Shown here: one piece after another, positions 1-6,426 of the stretch | Position numbering within the stretch: position 1 is the stretch's first letter | How the letters are laid out: every line of letters starts with the position of its first letter | From: Streptosporangiaceae bacterium | GTDB taxonomy: Bacteria > Actinomycetota > Actinomycetes > Streptosporangiales > Streptosporangiaceae | Direction: 5' to 3' | DNA: 11,463 nt | Assembly (NCBI GenBank): GCA_030045215.1 | Contig: JASIBJ010000059.1 | Coordinates: 1-11,463 of the forward strand | Position numbers and translations under genes: made by a program | Notes under the pieces: model-generated | What the model saw: only the letters and a program-made list of their open reading frames with translations | What the model was told of the DNA's origin: nothing | Databases searched by the model: none

Positions 1-106
1 CGCGCCTGGTGCCCTGCCTCTCCCCGAGGGGGCAGGGCGCTGCACCGCCGGCCACCCCCCGGGCCGGCGCGCCTGGTGCCCCGCCCTCCCCGAGGGGGCG
101 GGGCAC
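1..106. repeat. 67-bp direct repeat carrying two GC hairpins
   Basis: Bases 1-13 recur exactly at 68-80, and the copies stay similar to about 38 and 105, so the period is 67 bp. Each copy folds into a hairpin: 11-18 pairs with 31-38 in the first and 76-88 pairs with 94-106 in the second. The differences partly preserve pairing (the arms change from GCCCTGCC/GGCAGGGC to GCCCCGCC/GGCGGGGC), which suggests the structure is maintained. The array may extend left of the window. It could be a duplicated terminator or an intergenic palindromic repeat family. Confidence 0.6.
76..106 (-). terminator. Strong GC hairpin downstream of the MFS gene
   Basis: The arms GTGCCCCGCC and GGCGGGGCAC pair perfectly and the stem can extend inward by about three pairs, leaving a loop of roughly five bases. 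It starts 30 bases past the MFS stop on the minus strand. There is no U-tract, which is common for terminators of high-GC actinobacteria. Its role as a terminator is inferred; the second hairpin at 11-38 would back it up. Confidence 0.5.
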
Positions 107-135
107 TCGTGCTGTTTGGGCTTGTGCTGTCAGCC

Positions 136-1593
136 TCATGCGGGCGGGACGGCGCCACGGGACGTCGGCAGCCTGCGGCTGGCGAGGGCTAGCGCGGCCG
201 CGCCGGCTCCCGCAATCGCGAACGCTACCCCGACTCCGGCCGCCAGCGGCCAGCCGTGGGCCGTCGCGGCCGTAACGGCTGCGCCGCCGGCACCAATGCC
301 CAGGGCGGTGCCGAGCACGTCCGCCAGGCTCAGCGATGCGGAAGCCCAGCCTTCCCGGCCGACCGGTGCTTGCCGGAGCATCAGCAGCGATATGGGCGCG
401 TAGGCCAGCCCGATGCCAAAGCCCGCGACCGTCCACGCCGCGATCGCGACGTAGACGGGCGTCGGCGGCAGCAGGACTAGCGCCATCGCGCCGAGCCCGG
501 TCACGACGATGGCTAGGCCGGTACCGACCAGGCGGCGGGCTTCCCACCGGCCGTTCAGTCGGGACTGGAGCCAGGCGCCAGCCGTCCACGCCAGCGTCGA
601 GCCGGTCACCGCGAGTCCGGCAAACGCAGGGCTGTGATGGCGGACGGTGGTGATAGTGAGCGTGACGTAGGCGTCTGCGCCGAAGAAAGTAAAGGTCAGC
701 AGGCCTCGGCAGAGGATGACGGCAGGCAGGCCGCGTCGGCCGGTAAATGTACCCGTCGGCAGCAGGCGCCGCAGCGAACGTCCGATCACGACGATGCCGG
801 CCGCGAGAAGCCCGATGCCGACCAAGACCTGACTCGATCCGGCCGCGAGCGTCAGTCCGCCTAGCATCAGCCCGGCCCCCGCAGCGGTGGCCAGGCCGTC
901 GCTGAGCTTGTGCTCAGAGCCGGTACCGGGGACAGGCTCGCCGTCGGCAGGCCGCTGCCGGCCAAGCCGGATCAAGGCGGGCATCGCCAGCGATCCGGTC
1001 ACCGCCACCAGGGGCAGCAGGCCGAGGAACACCGTGCGCCAGCCGAACAGGCTCGCCACGGCCGCGCTTACTGCCGGGCCCATGAGGCCGGGCAGCACCC
1101 ACGCAGTAGACAGAACCGCCATCATCCGAGCCCGTAGCTGCTCAGGCAGGCTCCGGCCGATCGCCACGTAGGCGACCGCGGGTACTGCGCCGGCGCCGAT
1201 GCCCTGGAGTGCCCGGCCGCAGACAAGCACGATCATGCTCGGCGCTAGACCGGCGATCGCGAGCCCGGCTCCGAATAGAGCGAGCCCGCCGACGAACGGT
1301 CGCGCCGGGCCGGACCGGTCGGCCTGCCGGCCGGCCACGACGATGCCGACCACGTTGCCGAGCATGAAGGCGCTGAACACCCATCCGTACAGATCCAGGC
1401 CGCCCAGGTCCCTCGCGACCACGGGCATGATCGTCACAACCGCGAGCGCCTCGGAGGCGATGAACGTGATGGTCAGCACGAGGCCGATTGTCAGAGCACG
1501 CCGCTTAGCGGACCACAGGCCGTCTGGCTCGGCGACGCGCTCCGGCTCGGGCGCGGCTACGCGCGTCGTCTCGATGGTTGCCCCGGCGGTCAT
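136..1593 (-). CDS. MFS drug/metabolite exporter, 14-TM DHA2-like
   Basis: This 485-aa protein reads as a proton-coupled major facilitator in the cytoplasmic membrane. About 14 hydrophobic segments can be counted, from residues ~32-54 (ending in a VTIMPVVARDLGG stretch typical of DHA exporters) to ~445-470, which fits the DHA2 layout rather than the 12-TM one. The motif-A loop between TM2 and TM3 is GRQADRSGPARP. TM5 carries the glycine/proline-rich GLMGPAVSA stretch expected of motif C in antiporters. The substrate cannot be read from sequence; multidrug or secondary-metabolite export is the family norm. The ATG at 1593 has no Shine-Dalgarno but sits 6 nt after a -10 box, supporting a leaderless start. 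The gene is 68 bp downstream of an LLM oxidoreductase in the same direction but has its own MerR-like promoter, so it may be induced separately. Confidence 0.9.
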   Translation of the reverse strand: MTAGATIETTRVAAPEPERVAEPDGLWSAKRRALTIGLVLTITFIASEALAVVTIMPVVARDLGGLDLYGWVFSAFMLGNVVGIVVAGRQADRSGPARPFVGGLALFGAGLAIAGLAPSMIVLVCGRALQGIGAGAVPAVAYVAIGRSLPEQLRARMMAVLSTAWVLPGLMGPAVSAAVASLFGWRTVFLGLLPLVAVTGSLAMPALIRLGRQRPADGEPVPGTGSEHKLSDGLATAAGAGLMLGGLTLAAGSSQVLVGIGLLAAGIVVIGRSLRRLLPTGTFTGRRGLPAVILCRGLLTFTFFGADAYVTLTITTVRHHSPAFAGLAVTGSTLAWTAGAWLQSRLNGRWEARRLVGTGLAIVVTGLGAMALVLLPPTPVYVAIAAWTVAGFGIGLAYAPISLLMLRQAPVGREGWASASLSLADVLGTALGIGAGGAAVTAATAHGWPLAAGVGVAFAIAGAGAAALALASRRLPTSRGAVPPA

Positions 1594-1599
1594 AATGCG

Positions 1600-1630
1600 A
1601 GATTAGGAACTCAAGTGCAGTTGAAGTCAA
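1600..1630 (-). promoter_or_regulatory. MerR-type promoter with operator dyad for the MFS gene
   Basis: Read on the minus strand, TTGACT (1625-1630) and TAATCT (1600-1605) are separated by 19 bp, longer than the 17 bp optimum. In the spacer, 1611-1624 reads TCAACTGCACTTGA, a 14-bp dyad with one mismatched pair. An overlong spacer holding a dyad is the signature of promoters activated by MerR-family regulators, and the half-sites resemble the CTCAAG/CTTGAG arms of SoxR-like sites. The -10 box ends 6 nt before the ATG, so the transcript is probably leaderless. No MerR gene lies in the window. Confidence 0.6.
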
Positions 1631-1661
1631 CCAGATTCTGACCTGGGTTTCGAGTGAACAA

Positions 1662-2558
1662 TCACCACGCGGGCACGCGTAAGCCCACCGCAGCGCGGCG
1701 GACATCCCAGTCCGCAGCGAGATCTGTCACCCACCGCGTCGCGGCTGCGGTCGACTGCGGCGGAGCGCCGAGCAGCACCACCTCGGTCACGCCCGCCGCA
1801 GCCAGGCGGGGCAGCGCACCCGGCGTGCATCCGGCGACAGCGACGGCGACGGTCAGTTCGGCGATGCTCCGCCCCCTCTCGCGGCACAGCGCGGACAAGG
1901 TGTTGGCCCGCTCCTCAACCTGCTCGACGGACAGGTTGAAGCCATACCAGCCATCGCCGAATCCGGCCACGCGTTTCAGGGCAGCGTCGGAGTTACCGCC
2001 GAAGACGACCGGGATCTGGCGGCCGCGCACCGGCTTCGGGTAGACCCGAACGGCATCGAAGCGCGTGAAGTCGCCGCGAAACGAGGAGACGTCCGTCGCC
2101 CACAAATGCCGCATCGCCTTCACGTACTCGGCGGTGCGCTGGGCCCGGCGCGCGAACGGGATGCCGAGCGCCGCAAACTCCTCGGCTGACCAGCCCACGC
2201 CGATGCCGAGCGTCAGGCGCCCGCCGGACAGGACGTCGAGGGTCGCAGCCTGCTTGGCCGCGATCACGGGATTGTGCTCGGGCAGCAGGAGAACGCCGGT
2301 AGCCAGCCCGATGCTCGACGTCACGGCGGCCGCGAAAGTAAGTCCCAGCAGCGGATCGAGCCAGTCAGCGTCCGGCGGAACGGCGATCCGGCCGTCCACC
2401 GAATAGGGGTACCGAGAGCCGGCCTGGTCGACCATGACGACGTGCTCACCGGCCCAGAGCGTCGCGAACCCGCTGGCCTCGGCCGCCACGCTGACAGCCC
2501 TGATGATGTCTGGCCGGGCCCCAGTCCCGACCCCCAGCGCATGCAGCCCAAACCGCAT
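1662..2558 (-). CDS. LLM-class F420-dependent oxidoreductase, Rv2161c-like
   Basis: This 298-aa protein has the TIM-barrel signatures of luciferase-like, probably F420-dependent, oxidoreductases of the TIGR03619 (Rv2161c) type. It opens with MRFGLHALG. The AAEASGFATLWAGEHV segment lies at 25-40, the LPEHNPVIAAKQAATLDVLS block at 92-111 is followed by GGRL, the cofactor loop GIGVGW is at 118-123, and FGGNSDAALKRVAGFGDGW is at 186-204. Length matches the family. It probably transfers hydride between F420 (or FMN) and an unknown organic substrate in the cytosol. The start is preceded by a G-rich ribosome site (GGGGGTGGG, about 2 nt before ATG) inside an 11-bp repeat. MmcQ lies 94 bp upstream and the MFS gene follows, so an oxidoreductase-exporter pairing is possible but unproven. 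Confidence 0.88.
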   Translation of the reverse strand: MRFGLHALGVGTGARPDIIRAVSVAAEASGFATLWAGEHVVMVDQAGSRYPYSVDGRIAVPPDADWLDPLLGLTFAAAVTSSIGLATGVLLLPEHNPVIAAKQAATLDVLSGGRLTLGIGVGWSAEEFAALGIPFARRAQRTAEYVKAMRHLWATDVSSFRGDFTRFDAVRVYPKPVRGRQIPVVFGGNSDAALKRVAGFGDGWYGFNLSVEQVEERANTLSALCRERGRSIAELTVAVAVAGCTPGALPRLAAAGVTEVVLLGAPPQSTAAATRWVTDLAADWDVRRAAVGLRVPAW

Positions 2559-2564
2559 GTCCCA

Positions 2565-2594
2565 CCCCCGTGAATCCCCCGTGAATCCCCCGTG
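2565..2594. repeat. 11-bp tandem direct repeats before the LLM start
   Basis: CCCCCGTGAAT occurs at 2565-2575 and again at 2576-2586, followed by CCCCCGTG at 2587-2594. On the minus strand this places three G5 tracts at 11-bp spacing just upstream of the ATG at 2558, the nearest serving as a candidate ribosome site. It could be a helix-phased operator or a slippage product. Confidence 0.6.
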
Positions 2595-2652
2595 TCGGCA
2601 TCATGGCACGCGCGGGGCGCACTTCGCCGCGTAAGGGCGATCTTGGATCGGG

Positions 2653-3075
2653 CTACTTGGCTGGTTCGGCCTTGAGCCAGGCGGCAGCCCTCGCGGCCGA
2701 AGCCCGGCTGAGCCATGCGTCTTGCACGACCTCCGTCAGTTCCTGCAGGGTGATCTCGCCCAGACGGCTGGCCCGTATCAGTACCGACGGGTGGCCGTCG
2801 AAGTGAGGAGTGGTGAAGAAGGGTGAGCGCTGGTCCTGGACCAGGGCGTGCTTGTCGGAATCCGACGGGACCCAGAACATGATCACGTCCGGGTAGCGCT
2901 CGCCGGTGACAGGGTCGACGGCGTCGGGTCGAGGGTTGCGGAAGAACACGAACGACCTGCCTCCGACCTGGTAGACCGCGTTACCTCGCGTGCCGTGAAC
3001 GACGGTGACGTGAGGCATGCCCGCAGCGAGTTCGTGAACGTCTTCTGGCCGCGCCGGGCGCGAACGTGCCGACAT
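2653..3075 (-). CDS. MmcQ/YjbR family protein
   Basis: This 140-aa protein fits the MmcQ/YjbR family, small alpha/beta proteins with a double-wing-like fold, often annotated as DNA-binding though the biochemical role is unsettled. Diagnostic stretches are DVHELAAGMPHV (12-23), QVGGRSFVFFRNP (36-48), the FFTTPHFDGHPSVLIR core (86-101) and the C-terminal helices LQELTEVVQDAWLSRAS (110-126). I chose the ATG at 3075 over the in-frame one at 3114 because a TACCCT -10 box lies exactly 6 nt upstream and the extra 13 residues are unlike the family. It diverges from the NTF2-like gene at 3199. A short 5-bp-stem inverted repeat (2638-2650) follows the stop but is too weak to call a terminator. Confidence 0.85.
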   Translation of the reverse strand: MSARSRPARPEDVHELAAGMPHVTVVHGTRGNAVYQVGGRSFVFFRNPRPDAVDPVTGERYPDVIMFWVPSDSDKHALVQDQRSPFFTTPHFDGHPSVLIRASRLGEITLQELTEVVQDAWLSRASAARAAAWLKAEPAK

Positions 3076-3081
3076 GCCAGC

Positions 3082-3087
3082 AGGGTA
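3082..3087 (-). promoter_or_regulatory. -10 box for a leaderless MmcQ/YjbR transcript
   Basis: TACCCT on the minus strand is followed by 6 nt and then the ATG at 3075. This TAnnnT-to-start spacing is the usual arrangement for leaderless actinobacterial mRNAs, and no Shine-Dalgarno is present. No good -35 is visible. Confidence 0.5.
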
Positions 3088-3135
3088 GATCGCGGCCGCG
3101 CCGCGCCGGGACACTGCCGGTCGTTTGCTGGGTCG

Positions 3136-3141
3136 TATGCT
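3136..3141 (+). promoter_or_regulatory. Candidate -10 box for the NTF2-like gene
   Basis: TATGCT fits TAnnnT and would give a leader of about 50 nt before the ATG at 3199. The -35 region is not convincing, so this is tentative. Confidence 0.3.
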
Positions 3142-3198
3142 CCTGGCTGGCCCGGCGGACCGACGCTGGCGTCCCGCACGACGAGAAGGGTGGCGGAC

Positions 3199-3810
3199 AT
3201 GGACGAACTAGCGAGCAAGCTTGCGATCCGCGAGGTTGTCGAGCGCTGGGCCCTGTGGCGCGATGCCGGCGACTGGGACCGGTTCGCCGAGGTCTGGCAC
3301 GCCGACGGTTACATGACAGCGACCTGGTTCCAGGGCAGCTTCCGCGACTTCATCACCGTCAGCCGGCAGGGGTTCGAGGCCGGGGTGCGGATCCTGCATT
3401 TCCTTGGCGGCACGGCCATCGACGTCCGCGATGATCGCGCGATCGCCCAAACGAAGATGACGATCACCCAGCGGGGCAAGGTTCACGGTGTCGAGGTTGA
3501 CGTGGTCTGCACCGGACGCTTCTATGACTTCTTCGAGTGCCGTGATGATCGGTGGGCAATCGTCCGCCGCCAGCCGATCTACGAGCGGGACCGGATGGAC
3601 CCCGTGGACCCGGAGGCCAGGCTCAGCCTGCATCCCGCCCGGCTGAGCCGCTTCCCATACGGTTACCGGCACCTGGCCTACCTGCAGACCGAGCTGGGCT
3701 TCGCGGTGAAGCCGGGGCTGCCCGGACTCACTGGCGCGGCGGTCGAGCAGCTCATCGCGGAGGGGAGCGCCTGGCTCGATGGCTCCGCTACGCCCGGCAC
3801 TCCCGCCTGA
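3199..3810 (+). CDS. NTF2/SnoaL-like domain protein
   Basis: This 203-aa protein has an N-terminal SnoaL-like (NTF2-fold) domain over about residues 1-140. The opening ELASKLAIREVVERWALWRD helix, then GDWDRFAEVWHADGYMTA, is the classic cone-fold entry of the SnoaL_4-like class, and CTGRFYDFFECRDDRWAIVRRQPIYERD gives the closing strands. The 60-residue tail is a family extension I cannot assign. Members include dehydratases, isomerases, hydroxylases and plain ligand binders, so the reaction cannot be named. The ATG at 3199 follows a GAGAAGGG ribosome site by 8 nt. The reading frame stays open upstream to 2848, but that part is antisense to MmcQ and not coding. The gene ends 20 bp from the convergent TIGR03086 gene. 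Confidence 0.82.
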   Translation: MDELASKLAIREVVERWALWRDAGDWDRFAEVWHADGYMTATWFQGSFRDFITVSRQGFEAGVRILHFLGGTAIDVRDDRAIAQTKMTITQRGKVHGVEVDVVCTGRFYDFFECRDDRWAIVRRQPIYERDRMDPVDPEARLSLHPARLSRFPYGYRHLAYLQTELGFAVKPGLPGLTGAAVEQLIAEGSAWLDGSATPGTPA

Positions 3811-3823
3811 CGCGCCCGGTACC

Positions 3824-3842
3824 TCGGCCGTCAGGAGGCCGA
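3824..3842. terminator. Possible hairpin between convergent genes
   Basis: TCGGCC (3824-3829) and GGCCGA (3837-3842) form a 6-bp stem with a 7-nt loop, just past the NTF2-like stop and overlapping the last codons of the convergent TIGR03086 gene. It could end transcription from the left. It lacks a U-tract and such stems are common in this composition. Confidence 0.3.
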
Positions 3843-4448
3843 CCGGCCAAGGAACGCCGTCAAGCGCTCGCTCGGGCTGGCTGCGGCTCTGACGCGAACG
3901 GGAGGGGCGAACAGCCACCGCCGGTCTGCGTCGGTAATCAGGAGCGGCACGGCCCGCAGCAGCCCGGCCGCGAGCGCAGCCGGGATCGGCTCGCGGCTAC
4001 CGCAGGCCTGGGCGATGTCCCATCCATGCACCGCGATTTCCAGCGCGCCCGCCGTCACCAGCAGCGCGGCTGCCATCGGGCAGCCGCCAATGGTGATCAC
4101 ATCGTCGGCCATGTCGGTGCGCGCACACGTCGCCAGCAGCCCGCGCGCTCGCCACCGGACCACAGCGCCGGGATCGGCCATCGCGTCGGGACCGGCCACC
4201 TGAGGGTCGACGTCCGCAGCCAGCAGCACCCGGCCCTCATCGAGGCCCTCGGCTAGGGCAGCCAGTGAGTCGCTGGTGTGCAGCAGCAGCATCCGCAGGT
4301 CCCAGCCACGACATGGCGTCGGTCGCGTCATCAGTTCGGGCGTCACGTGTCCCGCCGTGACGAGCGCGTACCGCAGGGCCCGCTCAAACGGGGCCGTGCC
4401 GGCCGGCGGCCTGAGCAGGCGGGGGCCGCAAGAGGCATCCTGGCTCAT
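3831..4448 (-). CDS. TIGR03086-type (MDMPI-fold) metal-binding protein
   Basis: This 205-aa protein resembles the TIGR03086 group of DinB/MDMPI-like four-helix proteins, related to the mycothiol-dependent maleylpyruvate isomerase N-terminal domain. The hallmark TPCRGWDLRMLLLH is at 44-57 and ALEIAVHGWD at 135-144, giving H57, E137 and H141 as likely metal ligands by analogy with the fold. Family members may use mycothiol or another thiol, but most have no known reaction. The ATG overlaps the sigma-factor stop as ATGA, so the two are almost certainly co-transcribed and translationally coupled. The coupling suggests a partner of, or target shared with, the sigma factor. No membrane segment or zinc-finger anti-sigma motif is present. 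Confidence 0.8.
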   Translation of the reverse strand: MSQDASCGPRLLRPPAGTAPFERALRYALVTAGHVTPELMTRPTPCRGWDLRMLLLHTSDSLAALAEGLDEGRVLLAADVDPQVAGPDAMADPGAVVRWRARGLLATCARTDMADDVITIGGCPMAAALLVTAGALEIAVHGWDIAQACGSREPIPAALAAGLLRAVPLLITDADRRWLFAPPVRVRAAASPSERLTAFLGRSAS

Positions 4449-5440
4449 GGCCGCGTGACCACGGGGCCGGGGTGCGCCGGCAGATCGTGCGGCAGCCCGA
4501 ACATCGCCAGCAGCGTGTCGTCGTTGAACGACACGATCCGGGTCACGTGCTGGCCGCTGACGCTGACCAACTGGACGCCATGTCCGGCGTAGCCGCGATT
4601 GTCGGTGCGCATGTAGGTACCGAACGCGGGCTCGCCGTTGGCCGACGTCGGTATCAGCAGGAACAAGCCGGGCGCGGTCAGCACTCGCGAGGCCAGGAAG
4701 CGCGAGACCTGCTCGCGTCCCGCGAACCAGTACGACTGCGGCGGCATCTCCATGGTGGCGTCCTCGCGCAGCAATGCCATGAGCGCCCCGACGTCCGCCG
4801 TCTGGAACGCGGTCGCGTACCGGTCAAGCAGTTCTCGGTCCGCCGGATCGTCCGGCTCGCGCAAGTCGTCTTCGGCGGGCGAGGCCTGCGCGAGCTGTGC
4901 GCGCGCCCGCTGCAGAACGCTATTGGCCGCGGCGGTGGACACGCCGAGCAACTCGGCGACCTCGGCCGCGTGCCAGCCGAGAACGTCCCGCAGGATCAGG
5001 ACCGCGCGCTGGCGGGGCGGCAGGTACTGCAAGGCCGCGACCAGCGCGAGCCGCATGCTGGCCCGGGCAGAAACGATCGCTGCGGGATCGGCGGCCCCGG
5101 CAGTCACGAGCGCATCGGGGAACGGCTGTAGCCAGGGAACATCCTGAGCGAGGGACCCCAGCGCGCCGTCCGGATCCCGCGCCGGGGCGCCCAGTCCCGA
5201 CGGCAGGGGGCGTCTGCTGCGGGTCTCGAGGGCGCGCAGGCACGCGTTGGTGGCAATCCGGTACAGCCATGTCCGAAGCGACGACCGGCCCTCGAAGTCG
5301 CCAAACGCGCGCCAGGCTCGCAGCAGGGTCTCCTGAACCTGATCCTCGGCCTCGTCGACCGAGCCCAGCATCCGGTAGCAGTAGGCCAGCAGCTCAGGCC
5401 GGTATGGGTCAGCCAGGGTGTCGAAGTCGTTGGCTGCCAT
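4445..5440 (-). CDS. ECF sigma factor with SnoaL-like C-terminus (SigG-like)
   Basis: This 331-aa protein is an RNA polymerase sigma factor of the ECF type with a C-terminal SnoaL extension (TIGR02960 style, similar in layout to mycobacterial SigG). Sigma region 2 covers about 13-80, with YCYRMLGSVDEAEDQVQETL and FEGRSSLRTWLYRIATNACL. Region 4 covers about 132-188, with LPPRQRAVLILRDVLGWHAAE followed by the helix-turn-helix VAELLGVSTAAANSVLQRAR. The SnoaL-like domain spans about 205-320 and includes MEMPPQSYWFAGREQVSRFL. In extended ECF groups the C-terminal domain takes over control of activity in place of a separate anti-sigma factor. The ATG at 5440 has a GGAGGGG site 7 nt upstream. The 186-bp gap to the divergent SDR shows no promoter I trust on either strand. 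Confidence 0.92.
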   Translation of the reverse strand: MAANDFDTLADPYRPELLAYCYRMLGSVDEAEDQVQETLLRAWRAFGDFEGRSSLRTWLYRIATNACLRALETRSRRPLPSGLGAPARDPDGALGSLAQDVPWLQPFPDALVTAGAADPAAIVSARASMRLALVAALQYLPPRQRAVLILRDVLGWHAAEVAELLGVSTAAANSVLQRARAQLAQASPAEDDLREPDDPADRELLDRYATAFQTADVGALMALLREDATMEMPPQSYWFAGREQVSRFLASRVLTAPGLFLLIPTSANGEPAFGTYMRTDNRGYAGHGVQLVSVSGQHVTRIVSFNDDTLLAMFGLPHDLPAHPGPVVTRP

Positions 5441-5626
5441 GGTTTAACCCCTCCGCGGGCGCAGTCCTCACTGGATACAGACCCGGGCGGCGCGCGGAAA
5501 TCACCTCTCGGCGGCCAATTTCGCCGGCACGCCACGGGCTCGCTGGCACCGGTGAGTTTGGCCGGCAACCCGGATCAGTACCGGGGCGAGCGCGCATATG
5601 GCGCGCCGTAGCCAGAGGAGATCAGC

Positions 5627-6376
5627 ATGTCTGACCAGCTTTCCGGAACCACAGCACTACTCACCGGCGCCAGCCGGGGCCTGGGCCGCGGCGTCGCCGT
5701 TGCGCTTGCGGAAGCGGGCGCGACCGTCGTCGGCGTCGGCCGCGACCGGGGTAGGCTCGGGGACCTGCGGACCGAACTCGGGGATCGCTTCACGCCGGTG
5801 CCAGCCGACGCCGCCGACCCGGTCACGGCCAGCCACCTCATCGATCGGTACGCGCCCCGCCTGCTCGTGCTTGCCGCGGGGACGGCGCCGCCAATGCGGC
5901 CACTGCAGCACCAGACCTGGCAGGCCTTCAGCCGCAACTGGGAGGTTGACGTGCAGCAGGTATTCAACTGGACGCGCGAGGCGCTGCTGCGCCCCCTGGA
6001 GCCAGGCAGCGTCGTCATCGCGTTCTCCAGTGGCGCGGCGATCTTTGGATCTCCGCTGAGCGGTGGTTACGCCGGGGCGAAGGCCACAATCCGTTACATC
6101 ACCTCTTATGCTGCGGAAGAATCACAGCGGAACGGGCTGGGGATCACGTTCATGTCGGTCCTCCCGCAGCTCACGCCCGAGACCGAGCTAGGTGCGATGG
6201 CCGTCGCTGCCTACGCCGCGAGGGCGGGTCAGGACGTCGCTGACTTTGTCGCCGCCCGTGGCCCAGCATTCACTCCGCAGGCCGCCGGCCGCGCGATTCT
6301 TGACCTCGCGGCCGACCCGAAGCGTGCCGCCGGCTCCTTCCTCCTGTCCGCCGCTGGCCTGAAGGAGCTGCAGTAA
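5627..6376 (+). CDS. SDR-family oxidoreductase
   Basis: This 249-aa protein is a classical-length short-chain dehydrogenase/reductase. The dinucleotide loop TGASRGLGRG is at 13-22 and R39 after strand 2 suggests NADP(H) preference. The catalytic residues are S135, Y148 and K152 (SSGAA and YAGAK) with the usual 13- and 4-residue spacings. Two conserved asparagines are missing: the NNAG motif reads LAAG (82-85), and the tetrad Asn position reads D108 in EVDV. The substrate is unknown. The ATG has an AGAGGAGA site a few nt upstream. It is transcribed away from the sigma-factor gene, an arrangement in which extended ECF sigma factors often control the neighbouring oxidoreductase; that link is inferred. 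The coiled-coil membrane gene follows after 50 bp and may share its transcript. Confidence 0.88.
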   Translation: MSDQLSGTTALLTGASRGLGRGVAVALAEAGATVVGVGRDRGRLGDLRTELGDRFTPVPADAADPVTASHLIDRYAPRLLVLAAGTAPPMRPLQHQTWQAFSRNWEVDVQQVFNWTREALLRPLEPGSVVIAFSSGAAIFGSPLSGGYAGAKATIRYITSYAAEESQRNGLGITFMSVLPQLTPETELGAMAVAAYAARAGQDVADFVAARGPAFTPQAAGRAILDLAADPKRAAGSFLLSAAGLKELQ

Positions 6377-6426
6377 GCCGGCCGCCGATGGGCCTGACTA
6401 CCTAGCCGGGCTGAGTACTACAGCCG

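Noticed and set aside
2848..3198. N-terminal extension of the NTF2-like protein
   Set aside because: It runs antisense through the MmcQ gene and is low-complexity; the ATG at 3199 has a good ribosome site and begins the domain.
3208..3918. Minus-strand 236-residue open frame
   Set aside because: It lies opposite the NTF2-like gene and the end of the TIGR03086 gene, and its composition is that of a high-GC shadow frame.
5590..5606. GCGCGC-N5-GCGCGC inverted repeat upstream of the SDR
   Set aside because: GCGCGC is self-complementary and frequent in this composition, so the symmetry is not informative.
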